Shown here one piece after another: positions 53,955 through 64,000 of a stretch of 64,000 bases of DNA. Positions within the stretch are counted from its first letter, which is position 1. Every line of letters begins with the position of its first letter. The position numbers and the translations under genes were made by a program. Origin of the DNA: Bradyrhizobium sp. CB82 (GTDB taxonomy: Bacteria > Pseudomonadota > Alphaproteobacteria > Rhizobiales > Xanthobacteraceae); NCBI RefSeq assembly GCF_029714405.1, contig NZ_CP121650.1:6019001-6083000 (forward strand). Reading direction: 5' to 3'. Below the pieces are notes generated by a model. The model did not search any database and was not told where the DNA came from. It saw only the letters and a list, made by a program, of their open reading frames with translations.

Positions 53955-54848
53955 CTAGCTGTTTGCGGCCTTGCGAAGGTCGAGCACGGCTTGCGCCCAT
54001 TCGGCGGGCCGCTCCTGCGGCAGATTGTGACCTGCCCCGTTGAATACGCGCCGTTCGAAAAAACCCTCGAACTTGCTTGCGTGATGGGCGGTGTCATGAA
54101 TGACGCCGTCTTGATCTCCGTCGATCGCGATCGTCGGCACACGAATCGGCGGCTGCGCCGCAAGCTTTGCCTCGATTGCCGCATAGGCGGGATCGCCTTC
54201 GACCAGCGCATAGCGATGGCGGTAGGAGTGGATTACGACGTCAACGAAGTCCGGATTGTCGAACGCGGCAGCGCTTCTGTCGAACGTTGCGTCATCAAAC
54301 GCCCAGGTCGGCGACCACATCGACCAGAGGTGGCGGGCAAAGCCGCGCCGGTTGCGCTCGAGCGCGCGGCGGCCACGCTCGTTGTGGAAGAGATATTGAT
54401 ACCAGAACGCGGCCTCCTCCGGCGGCGAAGCCGGCTCCATCGACCGCGCGATGTTCTGGATGTTATAGGAATTGCCGGAGACCAGCCCAACGACCCGCTC
54501 CGGATAGAGCGCCGAGACCACGCAGGCCGCGCGCCCACCCCAGTCATAACCGCCGACCAGCGCACGTTCGATCTTCAAAGCATCCATGAAGGCCAGGAGG
54601 TCAGCGCCGAGCGCCGCCTGCTCGCCCGAACGCAACGTCTTATCGGACAGAAAACGCGTCCCGCCATAGCCGCGCAGCCACGGCACCAGCACCCGGGCGC
54701 CGGATTTCGCGATCAGCGGCGCGGCCTCCGCATAGGCGTGGACGTCGTAGGGAAAACCATGGCCCATGATGCATAGCCAGCCGTCCGGCGCGCCGAATTC
54801 GAGATAGGCGATGTCGAGGGCGCCGGCAGTTACTGTTTTCGGTTGCAT
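53955..54848 (-). CDS. Alpha/beta hydrolase (epoxide hydrolase/dehalogenase-like)
   Basis: A 297-residue alpha/beta-fold hydrolase. The oxyanion HG motif is MGHGFPYDVHAY, the nucleophile elbow reads G-Y-D102-W-G-G, and H274 (NGAGHNLPQERP) is the catalytic histidine. An Asp rather than Ser nucleophile points to epoxide hydrolase or haloalkane dehalogenase chemistry. ATG 54848 with AAAGGG upstream; an ATG 24 bases earlier is possible. Substrate unknown. Confidence 0.85.
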   Translation of the reverse strand: MQPKTVTAGALDIAYLEFGAPDGWLCIMGHGFPYDVHAYAEAAPLIAKSGARVLVPWLRGYGGTRFLSDKTLRSGEQAALGADLLAFMDALKIERALVGGYDWGGRAACVVSALYPERVVGLVSGNSYNIQNIARSMEPASPPEEAAFWYQYLFHNERGRRALERNRRGFARHLWSMWSPTWAFDDATFDRSAAAFDNPDFVDVVIHSYRHRYALVEGDPAYAAIEAKLAAQPPIRVPTIAIDGDQDGVIHDTAHHASKFEGFFERRVFNGAGHNLPQERPAEWAQAVLDLRKAANS

Positions 54849-54990
54849 TCGTAAGATAACCCTTTCATCCATCTGCGGTGCCCGGAAGGAGCCAACGGGT
54901 CGGCGCAAAGCGCCGCCCCGATTGGCAGGCTCCGCGCAATCCGGGATTCGCGGCGGCGAGCGCCCCGCTCCTTGCCGGCTACAGACCCCG

Positions 54991-55818
54991 CTACTTCTGC
55001 GGCCCCGACAGCGAGATGTCGCGCTCGGCACGAAACACGTTGCTGTAGAGGTTGGCGATCCATTGCCGTCCGAGGTCGGTCTTGTTGAGATAGCCGATCT
55101 CAGTCTGGATATGCGGGGCGACGCTGTCCCAATAGAATTGCGGATAGCGGTGCACGATGTCAGCGGGCGAGTCATAGCCGAGCTGGCGGTTGATGCCGAC
55201 CTCCTCGAACTCGTAGTAGAGCGCATTGGCCTTGCGCAGGTAATTAGGATCGCCGAGCTGGCCGATGAAATCGGCAGCGCGCAGGATCGAGGCGTCGGTG
55301 TCGTAGTCCTGGCGGTCCCGAGCCGGAAACCGCGTGCCCTCGATGGCGCGGGCGATACGTTCGGGATCGAGCCCCGGAATATGTTGCAGCCGCCGCATCA
55401 CATATAGCTTCGATCGGTCGACGTGATACATCATCAGGCTGGCATCGGATGCGCCCCGCGGCAGCGCGATCTTGGTGCCGGTGTCGTCGATCAGGAAACC
55501 GTCTTGGTCATCTTCCTCGAAGAGGCCGCGCACATAGCCGATGTCATGGGCGAGGCAGGCGATCAGGACGTGGACGAAATCCTCCGCCAACGAATGGGTA
55601 TGGAGATATCGGCCACTGAGGATGGCATGACCCGCCAGTGTCACGAGCATCGTGTGCTCGATATTGTGATAGAGGGCATCGCTGTTGCCGATGCATTCCA
55701 TCGCCGTGCGGGTCGCACCCTCGATGATTCTTGCAGAGGACTCGTCGAACCGGCGACGCATGAACGAGCCCAATATTTTCTCCAAGGAATCTGCCGCCAG
55801 CCTCGGTAACGTCATCAT
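54991..55818 (-). CDS. HD-type metal-dependent phosphohydrolase-like protein
   Basis: A 275-residue protein with HD-domain features: HNIEHTMLV followed by CLAHDIGYVRG, giving the H...HD metal site, and a later Asp (ASILRAADFIGQLGD). Catalysis on a nucleotide or cyclic dinucleotide is possible; no partner domain is present. The start is uncertain: ATG 55818 begins the conserved region, while ORF extension to 55932 is Arg-rich and unlikely. Confidence 0.65.
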   Translation of the reverse strand: MMTLPRLAADSLEKILGSFMRRRFDESSARIIEGATRTAMECIGNSDALYHNIEHTMLVTLAGHAILSGRYLHTHSLAEDFVHVLIACLAHDIGYVRGLFEEDDQDGFLIDDTGTKIALPRGASDASLMMYHVDRSKLYVMRRLQHIPGLDPERIARAIEGTRFPARDRQDYDTDASILRAADFIGQLGDPNYLRKANALYYEFEEVGINRQLGYDSPADIVHRYPQFYWDSVAPHIQTEIGYLNKTDLGRQWIANLYSNVFRAERDISLSGPQK

Positions 55819-55998
55819 GGATGCAGCCCCGTCCTCGGTGGTGTCCCCACGCCAACTCCTGACGCCTCGATCTCCTCGCCCCCGGGGCAGCATAGCCCAT
55901 CTGGCCGTCGCTGACCAAATCTCCGATGACATTGCGGAGAAAAGATTTACGTTGCGCGACGGTCTTCCCGTCCTTAGCTGAACGTCTGCCGAGGCGCC

Positions 55999-56877
55999 CT
56001 ACTCCACCAGCAGTACGTCCACGGCGACGCCGAGCTTCTGCTTTGGCGACCCGACGATGATGCCGTCGACCGGCGAGACGTCGGAGAAGTCTCGGCCAAC
56101 CGCGAGCACGATATGATCGTTGGCGACCAGGAGATCGTTGGTCGGATCGAGCCCGACCCAGCCGAGTTCAAGCCCGCACCACAGCGAGACCCATGCGTGT
56201 GTGGCATCGGCGCCTTGCAGGCGCGGCTGGCCGGGCGGCGGGATGGTGCGCAAGTAACCGCTGACATAGGCGGCGGGCAGCCCGAGCCCGCGCAGCCCTG
56301 CGATCATCACATGGGCAAAGTCCTGGCAGACGCCGTGGCGCTTGTCGAAGACCTCGTTGAGCGGCGTCGAGATCACAGTCGCCTTGGGATCGTAGCGAAA
56401 CTCGGTGCGAATGCGATGCATCAGATCGACGGCGCCGGCGAGGATGCCCGCGCCAGGCGCAAAGCTCATCGCCGCAAAGGCGCTGACGGGACGCAGCACC
56501 GGCACCAGCGGGCTCGCAAAGACGTAGCCGACCGGCGACGACGGCCCGAGGCTCGTCGCCTCGAAAGCGATGTCGCGGATGGTTTCCCAGGGCGGACTGA
56601 AGGCATCGCGCGGCGGCGGATTTCGCGACACCGATACGCGAGAACGGGAATCAATGCGCAAATTTCGATGGGCCGCCTCGATCACGACGCTCTCGGTCAG
56701 CGTGCCGAAGAAATCGCGCCGGGCATGGCGGTCCGCAGGCCGCGGCCTGATTTCGACGTTGTGCGAGATCAGCTCCTGCCCTTCGCCGCTCTTCGGCTCG
56801 AGCCGCAGCGTGCAGCGGGCGAAGCTGACCGGACTCTCGTAGGAATAGGTCGTGACGTGACGGATGTCGTAGATCAC
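55999..56877 (-). CDS. Transglutaminase-like cysteine peptidase family protein
   Basis: A 292-residue protein: an N-terminal Bact_transglu_N beta domain (IYDIRHVTTYSYESPVSFA) and a transglutaminase core with KRHGVCQDFAHVM (catalytic Cys), THAWVSLWC (His) and GLDPTND (Asp). GTG start overlaps the ATP-grasp stop by four bases. In the predicted peptide-synthesis operons of this type the transglutaminase is thought to cut or transfer peptides made by the ATP-grasp partner. Chemistry unproven. Confidence 0.88.
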   Translation of the reverse strand: MIYDIRHVTTYSYESPVSFARCTLRLEPKSGEGQELISHNVEIRPRPADRHARRDFFGTLTESVVIEAAHRNLRIDSRSRVSVSRNPPPRDAFSPPWETIRDIAFEATSLGPSSPVGYVFASPLVPVLRPVSAFAAMSFAPGAGILAGAVDLMHRIRTEFRYDPKATVISTPLNEVFDKRHGVCQDFAHVMIAGLRGLGLPAAYVSGYLRTIPPPGQPRLQGADATHAWVSLWCGLELGWVGLDPTNDLLVANDHIVLAVGRDFSDVSPVDGIIVGSPKQKLGVAVDVLLVE

Positions 56878-59390
56878 GCCAGCCCCGTCAGCTTTTCCGG
56901 CCGGCTGGCGTTGGGGCCATGCGGGAAGTAGTGCAGCCCGATCGCCTCGGCAAGGTTGAGCAGATCCTGCTCCAGCGAGAACAGCGTCTTGACCTCGAGC
57001 TTCTCGGCCTCCGCCGTGGCGAGCATTGCCTGCACAGCGACCGCGAGCCGCTGCGGCTTCTCGATCAAACCGTACTCCCTCAGGCTTGGCAGCGCCGCGA
57101 TGTGCTCGTTTAGCGTCGCGACCTGGAAGGCAACCGAGCGAGGATTGTAGGTATCGAGCATCGCGAGGTCGCGCACGGGTGCGAGCAGTGGCGCCAGCAG
57201 ATAGCGCGAGCGGTACGTGATCTGGCAATCGACCAGCGTCAACAGGATATCGAGGTCTTCGTCACTGGCCTCGTCATAGGCGAACTGCCGCGCGAAGCGC
57301 GTGGTGTTGATGGCGCGCTCGGCCCGGCGACCAATATCGAGGAAGCGCCAGCCAGCGGCACGGTTCATGTTCTCCTGCGCAAGGCCCGCGAAACTTGCAA
57401 GCTCCTGCAAAGTCAGCTCGGCGGCGCTGAGCACGCTGTCGTCATCCTCGACCTCGTAGGCGAGCCGCTCGGCCATCTCGGTGATGACCTGCCAGGCATC
57501 GGGCGACAGCCGCTCGCGCAAGGAGGTCGCCGTGCGCTGCGCCGCGCGCACCAGCGACAGCGCCGAGCCGAAGCGTTCTGCGCTCTGCAGCGCTTCGGCC
57601 ACGATGCGTCCAGGCGCGGCGCGCGAAGTCTGCGAGATCGCGCCCCAAGCCACCAGCAGGCGCTGGATGCGCTCGGCCGACTGCATCGTGGCCGAGGTGC
57701 CCTTGTTGGGCCCGCTCGGCGAGCCAAGGGCGCGCACCAGCCGCAGCGTGGCCTCGGCGCGTTCGAGATAGCGGCCAAGCCAGAACAGATTGTCGGCGGC
57801 ACGGCTCGGCAGTACGCCGGCGATACGGCGGATCCGTACCTTGTCGGTCGCGGGCAACAGTGTCGCCGCCGAGACCTGCTGCTCGGAGACGACCCAGACG
57901 TCGGCCGCTCGCGCGCCGTCGCCCATCGACACCGCCCGGGCATCGGGCTGCTCGGCGATCCGGCAGAAGCCGCCGGGCATAATGGTCCAGCCGTCGGCCG
58001 TAGCGGCCGCGAACACGCGCAGCACGAAGGGGCGCGGGGTGAGCTGCCCCTGCTCCCAGACCGGCATTGTGGAGAGCCGAACCACCTCCTGGCCGACATA
58101 GTCCATGCCGCGCGCAGCGATGGCGTCGGTGAGGCGCTGGCGGCCGCTTGCGTCGAGCTCGCCTGCGAGCACCGGGCCGTTGCTCTCGAATCCGGGAACA
58201 CCGCGCCGATAGGCACCTTCGATCGCGATCTCGTCGAGCCGCGCCAAGACCTCGTCGCGCGCCGCGCGCTGGCCGCACCACCAGGTCGCGATATGCGGCA
58301 TCTTCAGCTCTTCGCCGAGCAGGCGGCGACTCAGCGCGGGCAGGAAGCCGAGCAGCGCCCTCGCTTCAAGGACACCGGAGCCCGGCATGTTGGCGACGAC
58401 GACACCGTCCTTGCGCAGCACGTCGATCAGCCCGGGCACACCTAACCGCGAGGCCGCGTCGAGCTCGAGCGGATCGAGCGAATTCGAATCGACCCGGCGC
58501 AGGAGCACGTCGAGCCGCTTGAGACCTGCGACGGTACGGATGTGAACGCGGTTGTCGCTGACCGCCAGATCGTCACCCTCGACCAGCAGGAAGCCGAGAT
58601 AACGCGCCAGCGTGGCGTGCTCGAAATAGGTCTCGCTGAAGCTGCCGGGCGTCAGCACGCCGATGCGCGGCTCGTCACGATCGGCGCTGGCGCGAAGTGA
58701 GTCCCGAAACGCCTCGAAGAACGGCGCCACGCGCGGCACGTTCATCGACTTGTAGAGATCGGAAAAGGCGCGCGAGAGCACCAGCCGATTCTCCAGCGCA
58801 TAGCCCGCGCCGGACGGCGCCTGCGTGCGGTCACCGAGCACCCACCAGCGGCCGTCGGGCCCACGGCCGACATCGGCGGCATAGATCGACAGGTAACGCC
58901 CGCCGGGTGGGGGCACGCCGCAGACCGGGCGCAGGTATTCGGGACTGCCGGCAATCGCCGCGGCCGGCAGCGCCCCTTCGGCAACCAGCCGGCCCTCACC
59001 ATAGATGTCCCGCAGCACAAGCTCGAAAAGCTGGGCGCGCTGCTTGATGCCGGCGGAGAGCTGCTGCCAGTCGGCCTCGTCGATCAGGAGCGGCAGATGG
59101 CTGAGCGACCAGGGCCGGTCGGCGCTGTCGCCAGGGGCGCGATAGGTGACGCCAGCCTCGCGCAAATGGCGGTCGGCCATGGCGAAGCGGCGTTCGATCT
59201 CGTCGGTCGCCAGCGCCCCGAAGGCATCGAAGAACCGGCTCCAGACCGCGCGCGGGGCGCCGTCCGGGCCGAGGAATTCGTCTGGAATGCCGGGCAGCCG
59301 GTTATAGTCGCGGACCCATTGTGCGAGACGGCGCTGGCCGGGGCGTCCGCTGCCCACCTGACCAGTCCCCTCGGTTGCGCCCTCGCCCAT
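56874..59390 (-). CDS. Circularly permuted ATP-grasp - alpha-E fusion protein
   Basis: An 838-residue fusion. Residues about 20-505 are a type-2 circularly permuted ATP-grasp domain (WVRDYNRLPGIPDEFL, LRDIYGEGRLVAEGALP, YAADVGRGPDGRWWVLGDRTQAPSG); residues about 520-825 are the all-helical alpha-E domain (ADNLFWLGRYLERAEATLRLV). Many genomes encode these as two proteins. ATP-grasp enzymes of this type are predicted to form amide or peptide bonds. It is the middle gene of an operon with the two transglutaminase-type proteins. Confidence 0.9.
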   Translation of the reverse strand: MGEGATEGTGQVGSGRPGQRRLAQWVRDYNRLPGIPDEFLGPDGAPRAVWSRFFDAFGALATDEIERRFAMADRHLREAGVTYRAPGDSADRPWSLSHLPLLIDEADWQQLSAGIKQRAQLFELVLRDIYGEGRLVAEGALPAAAIAGSPEYLRPVCGVPPPGGRYLSIYAADVGRGPDGRWWVLGDRTQAPSGAGYALENRLVLSRAFSDLYKSMNVPRVAPFFEAFRDSLRASADRDEPRIGVLTPGSFSETYFEHATLARYLGFLLVEGDDLAVSDNRVHIRTVAGLKRLDVLLRRVDSNSLDPLELDAASRLGVPGLIDVLRKDGVVVANMPGSGVLEARALLGFLPALSRRLLGEELKMPHIATWWCGQRAARDEVLARLDEIAIEGAYRRGVPGFESNGPVLAGELDASGRQRLTDAIAARGMDYVGQEVVRLSTMPVWEQGQLTPRPFVLRVFAAATADGWTIMPGGFCRIAEQPDARAVSMGDGARAADVWVVSEQQVSAATLLPATDKVRIRRIAGVLPSRAADNLFWLGRYLERAEATLRLVRALGSPSGPNKGTSATMQSAERIQRLLVAWGAISQTSRAAPGRIVAEALQSAERFGSALSLVRAAQRTATSLRERLSPDAWQVITEMAERLAYEVEDDDSVLSAAELTLQELASFAGLAQENMNRAAGWRFLDIGRRAERAINTTRFARQFAYDEASDEDLDILLTLVDCQITYRSRYLLAPLLAPVRDLAMLDTYNPRSVAFQVATLNEHIAALPSLREYGLIEKPQRLAVAVQAMLATAEAEKLEVKTLFSLEQDLLNLAEAIGLHYFPHGPNASRPEKLTGLA

Positions 59391-59417
59391 GCGCCTCTCC
59401 TTGCCATACCCGCATAC

Positions 59418-62400
59418 TCAATGCAGGAGCGGCGTGCGTAAGTCGAGGGTCAGCGGAAACTCAATTGTGCGCTCCTCTGGGGGCGGCTGGCTGGGGCCCG
59501 GCGTATGGCCGTGGTCCTGGAAGCGCGCCAGCCGCCGCGCCTCGGCCTCGTAGGTGTTGACCGGCTTGGTGTCGTAGTTGCGCCCCCCGGGATGGGCGAC
59601 GTGATAGACGCAGCCGCCGAGCGAGCGGCCGTTCCAGGTGTCGATGAGGTCGAATGTCAGGGGCGCGTGGACCGGGATGGTCGGGTGCAGGCCGGAGGCC
59701 GGCTGCCAGGCCTTGAAGCGGACGCCGGCGACGGCCTCGGCGGAACGACCGGTCGGGGTCATCGGCAGGCGGCGGCCGTTGCAGGTCACGACGTGCCGGC
59801 CCTCGATGAAGCCCTCAGCTTTCACCTGAAGTCGCTCGACCGAGCTATCAACATAGCGAACGGTGCCGCCGGCTGAGCCTTCTTCGCCGAGCACATGCCA
59901 GGGCTCCAGCGCCTGGCGCAATTCCAGCGTCACGCCGCCATGATGGACGCGGCCAAAGGCGGGGAAACGGAATTCGAGCTGGGCCAGATACCATTCCGGC
60001 TCAAAGGGATAGCCCGATTGCTTCAACTCAGAAAGCACGTCAACGAAGTCTTCCCAGATGAAGTGAGGCAGCATGAAGCGATCATGCAGCGCGGTACCCC
60101 AGCGCACGAACTTGCCGGCTTGCGGCTCGCGCCAGAGCTTGGCGATCAGCGCGCGGACCAGGAGTTGCTGCGCCAGCGACATGCGCGGATCGGGCGGCAT
60201 CTCGAGCGCGCGGAATTCGACCAGGCCGAGCCGCCCCGTCGGACCTTCCGGCGAATAGAGCTTGTCGATGCAGATCTCGGCGCGATGGGTGTTACCGGTG
60301 ATATCGACGAGCAGATGCCGGAACAGACGGTCCACCAGCCACAGCGGCGTCTGGTAGCCCGGCGGCGGCACGTGCGAGAGCGCAATCTCGAGCTCGTAAA
60401 TGCTGTCATGGCGCGCCTCGTCGATGCGCGGCGCCTGGCTGGTCGGGCCGATGAACAAGCCGGAGAAGAAGTAGGATAGCGAGGGATGGCGCTGCCAGTA
60501 CAGGACCAGGCTCTTCAGCAGATCGGGCCGGCGCAGGAACGGCGAGTCCTGCGGGCTCGAGCCGCCGACCACGACGTGATTGCCGCCGCCGGTGCCGGTG
60601 TGACGACCATCGACCAGGAAGCGGTTGGCGCCAAGCCGCACCTTGGCGGCGTCCTCATAAAGACCGGACGTGATATCGACCGCCTCGCGCCAGCTTTTCG
60701 CCGGCTGGATGTTGATCTCGATCACGCCGGGATCGGGCGTCACCTTGATGACGTCGATGCGCGGATCGAACGGCGGCGGATAGCCTTCGACATGGACCGG
60801 CAGCTGCATCTCCTCGGCTGTGGCTTCGAGCGCGGCGATCAGCTCGAGATAATCCTCGATCCGCTCGACCGGCGGCATGAAGGCGCAGAGCACGCCATCA
60901 CGGATTTCGACCGCCATCGCGGTGCGTACAGGGATTGTGGTGTTGAGATATTCAGGTGCAACGCGCGGCGGCGATGGCGGCCGCGGCATGCGGCTGAATA
61001 CCGGCAGCTGCTTGCGCACCTCCATAGGGTCCTGCTCGATGATGTAAGGATATTGATTGGGCGGGACGTAGCCGAGCGAGCCCATCGGCAGCCGCAGCCC
61101 CAAGGGCGAGTCGCCGGGCGTCAGGAACAAATGGCTGCGCCGCAGACCCCAACGTTCGCTGCGCCAGCGCGGCGGCGCATTCCAGCGCTGCACCGGCAGC
61201 ACGAAGCCGCGCGGCGTGCCGAGGCCCTGGTCGAACACCCGCGCCATGCGCGCACGCGCTTCCGGATCGGACAGCTTGGAGTCTGAGGGATCGACATTGG
61301 CGGGAAGATCGGCCTCCTTCTGCAGCCAGTAGGCGGGATCCTCGTAAGCCGGCATGATGTAGCCGGGGTCGAGCCCGAGCCGCGCAGCCGTACCCTCCAT
61401 GAAGGCCTCGGCGTCCTTGACCTCGGCGCGGCGGGGAGTCTCGATCTTCGCGATCAGGTCGGCATTTTTCCAGATCGGGACGCCGTCCTTGCGCCAATAC
61501 AGACCAAAGGCCCAGCGGGGCAGGCTCTCGCCCGGATACCATTTGCCCTGGCCGTAGTGCAGCAGGCCACCTGGCGCAAAGCGCGCGCGCAGGCGCCGGA
61601 TCAGGTCATCGGCAAGCGCACGCTTGGTGGGACCGACGGCCTCGGTGTTCCACTCCGGGGCTTCGAGATCGTCGACGGAGACGAAGGTCGGCTCGCCGCC
61701 CATGGTGAGCCGTACGTCTTGCGCGGCGAGGTCGCCGTCGACCTGCTCGCCGAGCTCATTGAGCCGCGCCCAGGCTTCGTCGGAGAAGGGCTTTGTGATG
61801 CGCGGCGCTTCGCGGATGCGCCTGACGCTCATGTCGAAGGCGAACTCGACCTCGGCAAAGCCGGCGCTGCCGGAGATCGGTGCCGCCGAGCGATAGTGCG
61901 GCGTCGCGGCCACGGGGATGTGCCCCTCGCCCGCCAGCATGCCGGACGTTGCGTCGAAGCCGATCCAGCCGGCACCGGGCAGATAAACCTCTGCCCAGGC
62001 GTGCAGGTCGGTAAAATCCTTCTCGACCTCGGGCGGCCCCTCGATCGGATCGATGTCGGGACGGATCTGGATGAGGTAGCCGGAGACGAAGCGCGCCGCG
62101 AGGCCGAGATGGCGCAGCGTCTGGATCAGGAGCCAGGCGGAGTCGCGGCAGGAGCCGGCGCAGGATGTGAGCGTCTCCTCCGGGGTCTGCACGCCCGGCT
62201 CCATGCGGATGATGTAGCGCACCCGCTCCTGGAGCTTGCGATTGAGCTCGACCAGGAAGTTGACGGTGTTGCTCGCGTCACGCGGGATCGACGCAAGATA
62301 TTCGGCAAACAGCGGCCCCGGCGTGATGGTCTCGAGATAGGGCGCGAGCTCGGTCCTCAGATCTCTGGGGTATTGAAAGGGAAAGCTGTCGGCATAGGGC

Positions 62401-62687
62401 TCGACGAAGAAGTCGAACGGGTTGACCACCGTCATCTGCGCCGTGAAATCGACCTCGATCTTCAGCTCCGTCGTCTTCTCCGGAAAAACGTAGCGCGCCA
62501 GCCAGTTGCCTTGCGGATCCTGCTGCCAGTTCACGAAATGATTGGGCGGGGTGACCTTGAGCGAATAGCTCAGGACCGGCGTCCGCGTATGCGGCGCCGG
62601 CCGCAAGCGGACGGTCTGCGGGCCGAGATCGATCGGACGGTCGTATTTGTAGTGCGTGACGTGGTGTAGTGCGACGTAGATCGACAC
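59418..62687 (-). CDS. Transglutaminase - DUF2126 protein
   Basis: A 1089-residue protein. The N-terminal half has a Bact_transglu_N domain ([20 protein letters not shown]) and transglutaminase core with the Cys in [10 protein letters not shown] near residue 178 and [18 protein letters not shown] for His and Asp. The C-terminal ~750 residues are DUF2126, a predicted amidoligase-like domain. GTG 62687 gives the family N-terminus. It starts the three-gene operon, 27 bases upstream of the ATP-grasp fusion. Confidence 0.88.
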   Translation of the reverse strand: MSIYVALHHVTHYKYDRPIDLGPQTVRLRPAPHTRTPVLSYSLKVTPPNHFVNWQQDPQGNWLARYVFPEKTTELKIEVDFTAQMTVVNPFDFFVEPYADSFPFQYPRDLRTELAPYLETITPGPLFAEYLASIPRDASNTVNFLVELNRKLQERVRYIIRMEPGVQTPEETLTSCAGSCRDSAWLLIQTLRHLGLAARFVSGYLIQIRPDIDPIEGPPEVEKDFTDLHAWAEVYLPGAGWIGFDATSGMLAGEGHIPVAATPHYRSAAPISGSAGFAEVEFAFDMSVRRIREAPRITKPFSDEAWARLNELGEQVDGDLAAQDVRLTMGGEPTFVSVDDLEAPEWNTEAVGPTKRALADDLIRRLRARFAPGGLLHYGQGKWYPGESLPRWAFGLYWRKDGVPIWKNADLIAKIETPRRAEVKDAEAFMEGTAARLGLDPGYIMPAYEDPAYWLQKEADLPANVDPSDSKLSDPEARARMARVFDQGLGTPRGFVLPVQRWNAPPRWRSERWGLRRSHLFLTPGDSPLGLRLPMGSLGYVPPNQYPYIIEQDPMEVRKQLPVFSRMPRPPSPPRVAPEYLNTTIPVRTAMAVEIRDGVLCAFMPPVERIEDYLELIAALEATAEEMQLPVHVEGYPPPFDPRIDVIKVTPDPGVIEINIQPAKSWREAVDITSGLYEDAAKVRLGANRFLVDGRHTGTGGGNHVVVGGSSPQDSPFLRRPDLLKSLVLYWQRHPSLSYFFSGLFIGPTSQAPRIDEARHDSIYELEIALSHVPPPGYQTPLWLVDRLFRHLLVDITGNTHRAEICIDKLYSPEGPTGRLGLVEFRALEMPPDPRMSLAQQLLVRALIAKLWREPQAGKFVRWGTALHDRFMLPHFIWEDFVDVLSELKQSGYPFEPEWYLAQLEFRFPAFGRVHHGGVTLELRQALEPWHVLGEEGSAGGTVRYVDSSVERLQVKAEGFIEGRHVVTCNGRRLPMTPTGRSAEAVAGVRFKAWQPASGLHPTIPVHAPLTFDLIDTWNGRSLGGCVYHVAHPGGRNYDTKPVNTYEAEARRLARFQDHGHTPGPSQPPPEERTIEFPLTLDLRTPLLH

Positions 62688-62835
62688 GGATGCGGTGCTC
62701 CAGCAGCTTTTTTGAGCAGAACACCTGACGTCATCGCGATCAAGCACTAACAACGGGCAGCGCGTGCCTACGGCACAGGCGAGAGGTGACTTGGCGAAGG
62801 CAGTGACGCCACTCTCTACTCGCCATTCACCCGTC

Positions 62836-64000
62836 TCACATCGTGGCGCCGATCACCCAGGGCGCAAACTCTGCGCCGCCGAAGTCGAAGCTCTCGCTCT
62901 TGGTCGGCTGGCCCGAGGCCGTCTTCAGGATCAGATCGAAGATGCGCTGGCCGCACTGCTCGACCGTCTCGGAGCCTTCGAGGATGGTGCCGCAATTGAC
63001 GTCCATGTCCTCTTCCATGCGCTTGTACATGGGCGTATTGGTCGCAAGCTTGATCGACGGCGCGGGCTTGCAGCCGAACACACTGCCGCGGCCCGTCGTG
63101 AAGCAGACGAGATTGGCGCCGCCGGCGACCTGGCCGGTCGCAGCAACCGGGTCGTAGCCGGGCGTGTCCATGAATACAAAGCCTTTCTTCGTCACCGGCT
63201 CGGCATAGCGAAGCACGTCGACGAGATTGGTGGTGCCGGCCTTGGCCATCGCACCGAGCGATTTTTCGAGGATCGTGGTGAGGCCGCCGGCCTTGTTGCC
63301 GGGGCTCGGATTGGCATTCATCTCGGCGCCTTCGCGCTCGGTATACTCTTCCCACCAGCGCATGAGATCGACGAGCTTTTCGCCGACTTCGCGGCTGACC
63401 GCGCGGCGCGTGAGCAGATGTTCGGCACCGTAGGTCTCCGGGGTCTCCGACAGGATCACGGTGCCACCGTGACGCACGATGAGATCGCTGGCCGCGCCGA
63501 GCGCGGGATTGGCCGACACGCCGGAATAGCCGTCCGAGCCGCCACATTGCAGCGCCACGGTCAGCTCGCTCGCCGGTACAGCTTCGCGTTTCACGTTGTT
63601 GGCGTCAGCGAGCGCCTCGCGCACGAAGGCAACGCCGGCCTCGACCGTCTTGCGGGTGCCCCCGACCTCCTGGATGTCCATCGCCCGCAGGCGACCTGCG
63701 AGCTTCTGCTCCTCCATCAGCCCGCCGATCTGGTTCACCTCGCAGCCAAGGCCCAGCACGATCACGTGGGAGAAATTGACGTGCCGCGCGTAACCGCCGA
63801 GCGTACGGCGGAGCAGCGTCAACGGCTCGTTCTGCGTCATGCCGCAGCCGGTCTTGTGCGTCAGCGCGACGACACCATCGACGTTGGGGAATTCGGACAG
63901 CGGATTTTCACCGGTGAAGGGATTCTTCTTGAAGACGTCGGCGACGAGGCCTGCGACATGCGCGCTGCAATTCACCGAGGTGAGGATGCCGATATAGTTG
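62836..64000 (-). CDS. UxaA family dehydratase/hydrolase (altronate dehydratase-like), 5' end outside window
   Basis: At least 388 residues are read, and the frame continues past the right edge ([12 protein letters not shown] precedes the first in-window start codon), so the N-terminus is missing. Conserved cysteines and motifs of the UxaA family are seen ([49 protein letters not shown]). Members dehydrate sugar acids such as altronate or galactarate, usually with an iron cofactor. The substrate here is unresolved. It is followed by 148 bases without features before the DUF2126 gene. Confidence 0.88.
   Translation of the reverse strand, partial: NYIGILTSVNCSAHVAGLVADVFKKNPFTGENPLSEFPNVDGVVALTHKTGCGMTQNEPLTLLRRTLGGYARHVNFSHVIVLGLGCEVNQIGGLMEEQKLAGRLRAMDIQEVGGTRKTVEAGVAFVREALADANNVKREAVPASELTVALQCGGSDGYSGVSANPALGAASDLIVRHGGTVILSETPETYGAEHLLTRRAVSREVGEKLVDLMRWWEEYTEREGAEMNANPSPGNKAGGLTTILEKSLGAMAKAGTTNLVDVLRYAEPVTKKGFVFMDTPGYDPVAATGQVAGGANLVCFTTGRGSVFGCKPAPSIKLATNTPMYKRMEEDMDVNCGTILEGSETVEQCGQRIFDLILKTASGQPTKSESFDFGGAEFAPWVIGATM

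Overview
The window is a stretch of high-GC chromosome from a soil or plant-associated alphaproteobacterium, almost certainly Bradyrhizobium or a very close relative. The basis is the combination of a hopanoid cluster (hpnC-D-E, shc, hpnG, ispH-hpnH, hpnN, hpnO, hpnP), an imuA-imuB-dnaE2 SOS mutagenesis cassette with a GTTC-N7-GTTC LexA box, an EcfG-type promoter, and several dispersed palindromic repeats of a kind I recognise from Bradyrhizobium. I see no rRNA, tRNA, CRISPR array or intact insertion sequence.

Layout. 1-6.4 kb: the end of an amidohydrolase, a heavy-metal-type RND pump with its adaptor, and a CaiB-type CoA-transferase. 6.4-7.7 kb: a repeat-rich stretch around a small membrane protein and an SDR oxidoreductase. 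7.8-15.1 kb: DNA repair, with dnaE2, imuB and imuA on the minus strand and, divergently from the same LexA-box region, a DUF4130-UdgX fusion. 15.2-19.9 kb: Pit phosphate transporter, M20 peptidase, GMC oxidoreductase. 20-23.9 kb: a MacA/MacB-type export cassette and a small secreted protein, bracketed by two copies (one intact, one decayed) of the 3' end of a GMC oxidoreductase gene. 24-26.7 kb: an operon of Tat metallophosphoesterase, cupredoxin, ECF sigma factor and zinc anti-sigma factor. 26.8-27.4 kb: a HigBA-like toxin-antitoxin pair with two operator palindromes.

27.5-40.5 kb is the main hopanoid locus. HpnC, HpnD and HpnE make squalene, Shc cyclises it to hopene, HpnH adds adenosine, HpnG removes adenine, HpnO aminates the side chain, and HpnN is expected to move hopanoids to the outer membrane. 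IspH feeds the isoprenoid supply. hpnA, hpnB and hpnI-M are not in the window. After two small secreted proteins and an MMPL-type permease, the C-2 hopanoid methylase hpnP (45.4-47.0 kb) sits between the two ethanolamine ammonia-lyase genes eutB and eutC, so modification of the hopanoid A ring lies within 5 kb of the core cluster.

48.9-55.8 kb is mixed: a chemoreceptor, two small membrane proteins, a Rieske-type FAD oxidoreductase next to folE, an alpha/beta hydrolase and an HD-type protein. 56-62.7 kb is an operon of transglutaminase-DUF2126, circularly permuted ATP-grasp fused to alpha-E, and a second transglutaminase, which is a predicted and uncharacterised peptide-forming system. The window ends in a UxaA-family dehydratase.

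Most notable signals not explained by gene calls: a cloverleaf palindromic repeat inserted in frame in dnaE2; an exact EcfG promoter upstream of hpnN; a LexA box between imuA and the UdgX fusion; GMC 3'-end direct repeats around the macAB cassette; a repeat-hairpin-repeat in the ispH-hpnH leader; three 11-bp-spaced GTCAG repeats upstream of the RND pump; hpnP between eutB and eutC; and the ATP-grasp/transglutaminase operon without its usual Anbu partner.
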